From Beroe forskalii (lineage: Eukaryota; Ctenophora; Nuda; Beroida; Beroidae), in assembly GCA_011033025.1 (NCBI GenBank), contig WFMF01000222.1:186001-250000 (forward strand): 64,000 bases of DNA. The letters are read 5' to 3'. The notes below the pieces were generated by a model that searched no databases, was not told where the DNA came from, and worked only from the letters and a program-made list of their open reading frames with translations. The translations under genes and the position numbers were made by a program. This document shows positions 61,858 through 64,000 of the stretch, in pieces (position 1 is the first letter of the stretch; every line of letters begins with the position of its first letter).

Positions 61858-63895
61858 AGAATCATACTGAGCACTATCATTCAACGTTAGTGTTTTGACA
61901 GCCGTTCTTTGGTTCTGTTCGATAGGTGAATTGACGAACAGTCCCGAGGATCCTGTCTCCAAAGGTGAACAGTCCCGAGGATCCTGGCTCCAAAGGTGAA
62001 CAGTCCCGAGGATCCTAGCTCCAAAGGTCTCAGTGGTACACTCATGGTCTCATGGGTGTACTCGTGTAGAAAGTGCAGGCACCCATCACCTCGGGGAGAT
62101 TGTCCAGACACGACATGGGCGTGCCTTGACAGGAGGCATCTGGAGTTTTCTCCTGAGTCTCCAGGTCTGTAGCTGCATCTGCTTTGCTGCTACCCTGATT
62201 TGCTGACTTGACCCTTCGAGCAACGTTCTCCAGAGTTTTTTTCAGGGAAACTCTGGCATCTCTGGGGTGAGGGAAATTGTTGGAAAATATTCCCTCCCGA
62301 GTTTCACCATTGCCGTACATACTTCTTCCATGTACGTCCCCTCGCCATTTTGCCATTTCTCGAAATAAGAAATAAGACTTCCACAGGAGTCGTCAGAATC
62401 ATACTGAGCGCTATCATTCAACGTTATTAACGTATTGACAGCCCTGTTTTGGTTCTGTTCGATAGGTGAATTGCTGAACAGTCCCGAGGATCCTGGCTCC
62501 AAAGGTGAACAGTCCCGAGGATCCTGCCTTCAAAGGTCTCAGTGGAACACTCATGGGTGTGCTCGTGTAGAAAGTGCAGGCACCCATCACCTCGGGGAGA
62601 TTGTCAAGACACGACATGGGCGTGCCTTGACAGGAGGCATCTGGAGTTTTCTCCTGAGTCTCCAGGTCTGTAGCTGCATCTGCTTTGCTGCTACCCTGAT
62701 TTGCTGACTTGACCCTTCGAGCAACGTTCTCCAGAGTTTTTTTTTCAGGGAAACTCTGGCATCTCTGTAGTGAGGGAAATTGTTGGGAAAATATTCCCTC
62801 CCGAGTTTCACCATTGCCGTACATACTTCTTCTTCCATGTACGTCCCCTCGCCATTTTGCCATTTCTCGACATAAGATTTGTTGCTACCTGCAATGGGAG
62901 GCAGCTTCATCTCTGCGATATAGGTTTCTGACTTATAGAACTGCTGGAGCAGGAACCTGTAGAAGTGACTTGGTGACTTCTTGGCCTGTCTTGCAGTTTC
63001 CCCACATTTAGCCAAGGACCGTCGCAGCTCGGTCTCTGTGGCTAGTGTGTCAGCAGACTCCTTCACAGTCATTCGTCTCTTCCCTCTGGTGAGGTTGGAC
63101 TTCTGTTCTGTCGCCTTTGCGCTGACGTTCACTGGTGATGGAGATGGCTGAGACATCTTCTCGTTCATCACCGTGAGCCGCTTTTCCATCCTCTCGATTT
63201 CAGCTTTTGATGCGCTGAAGAGGCCCCTTACAGCGCATATGTCATCTTCCAGGCGATCTTTGGCCCCGGAAAGTTCTGTAATCTGGCGATTTTGCCTCGC
63301 TATTACACCTTCCTGTTGAACTTTTGCGTCTTCCAGGATTTCCACCCTCCTCATTAGTTCCCTGATCATCCTGTTGAGCCTCTGATGAATATAAATCCCC
63401 TCACCATTGCAGTCCTTTTCTACGAAAGTAATAGGAAGCAATTTAATTTCCGCGATGTAGTCCTCAGACTTGCAATAATCCAAGAGTATGAACCTGAAAA
63501 AATCGCTCGGTGACTTCTTGAGGCCACTCAGCCCACTCAACTTTTTGCCAGAGACTGCCGCAGTTCAGTCTCTATCGCTGCTGTTTCCTTCGATTCCTCT
63601 ACAGTCATGAGTTTCTTCCCTTTAATGTACTTGGGCCGTCGGGCCGATGGTTTGGCGCCCTTGGAGTTTGGACTTATCGCTAAGTAGGAGGCTGAGAAAT
63701 CTTCTCATTCATCACAGTGACACAACAAGGCGCTTGTCCAATGTCCATCCTCTCAATGGTCACTTGAGATGTATTGAAGAGGCACCCGTAGGTTCGACAA
63801 TCTCACCATTGAACCTCGATATGCATCTTTGTTGAACTTTCGAGTCCACGTCGACTCTCCTCAATAGTTCTCTGACCATGCTGTTAGGCCTCTGT
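61858..63895 (-). pseudogene. BEN-like/coiled-coil gene copy, minus arm with extra 3' copy
   Basis: Inverted copy of the plus-arm gene. A 317-codon frame (62587-63540) holds both KKSPS modules and the coiled coil and reads through REYFPNNFPHYRDARVSLKK, where a lengthened A-run (about 62739-62746) shifts the frame away from LENVARRVK. The remaining C-terminal part is open in another frame to about 62414. A further partial copy of the 3' part lies at 61858-62366, so the C-terminal segment is tandemly duplicated here. The C-terminal tail has SGLFTFGA repeats made by a locally repeated gtgaacagtcccgaggatcc motif. Each arm therefore has a different break. Confidence 0.5.
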
Positions 63896-64000
63896 AATGA
63901 AAATGAATGAATGAATGAATGAAAATGAATGAATGAATGAATGAAAATGAATGAATGAATGAATGAAAATGAATGAATGAATGAAAATGAATGAATGAAT
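63896..64000 (-). repeat. CATT-type simple repeat, end of window
   Basis: (gaatgaatgaatgaaaat)n, the reverse complement of the repeat at 55495-55850 and in the same position relative to the BEN-like gene. It is cut by the window edge. Confidence 0.9.

Overview
The window is animal nuclear DNA, AT-rich by eye, with interrupted genes and GT-AG introns. The best-recognised genes are UBE2K, RAD51AP1, a rhodopsin-like GPCR, an ABCG-type transporter and two NCBP2AS2-like genes. A marine invertebrate or early-branching metazoan fits the high load of small inverted-repeat elements. I cannot fix the phylum. No rRNA, tRNA, CRISPR array or bacterial operon was seen.

Layout. 0.2-3.8 kb: a small secreted cysteine-rich gene with a duplicated coding exon; the intron between the copies is filled by about 80 copies of a 34-bp unit that carries a 3' splice site. 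7.1-9.9 kb: a two-exon gene for a secreted, arginine-rich protein. 15.1-28.8 kb (minus): an ABCG half-transporter whose nucleotide-binding domain has substitutions at Walker A, Q-loop, signature, Walker B and H-loop. A plus-strand UBA-like gene (20.6-21.2 kb) sits inside one of its introns. 30.3-31.1 kb: a possible small gene. 32.0-45.1 kb (plus): UBE2K, whose 11.4-kb intron holds a 3-kb foldback element and a minus-strand GPCR gene.

42.9-54.0 kb is a tandem segmental duplication. Each copy carries the last three UBE2K exons and the first exon of the next gene (NCBP2AS2-like). A 4.9-kb transposon island separates the copies. All ten coding differences between the copies are synonymous. 54.2-54.5 kb: the remaining NCBP2AS2-like exons.

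55.5-64.0 kb is a large inverted duplication of a coiled-coil, possibly BEN-like, gene family flanked by a CATT-type simple repeat. Its centre holds RAD51AP1 (58.1-59.7 kb, minus) and an intronless NCBP2AS2-like paralogue (60.7-61.0 kb, minus).

The genes do not form a pathway. The themes are nested genes, duplications that cross splice sites or whole terminal exons, and many hairpin-type mobile elements. Splice models were built by hand from reading phase and GT/AG signals.
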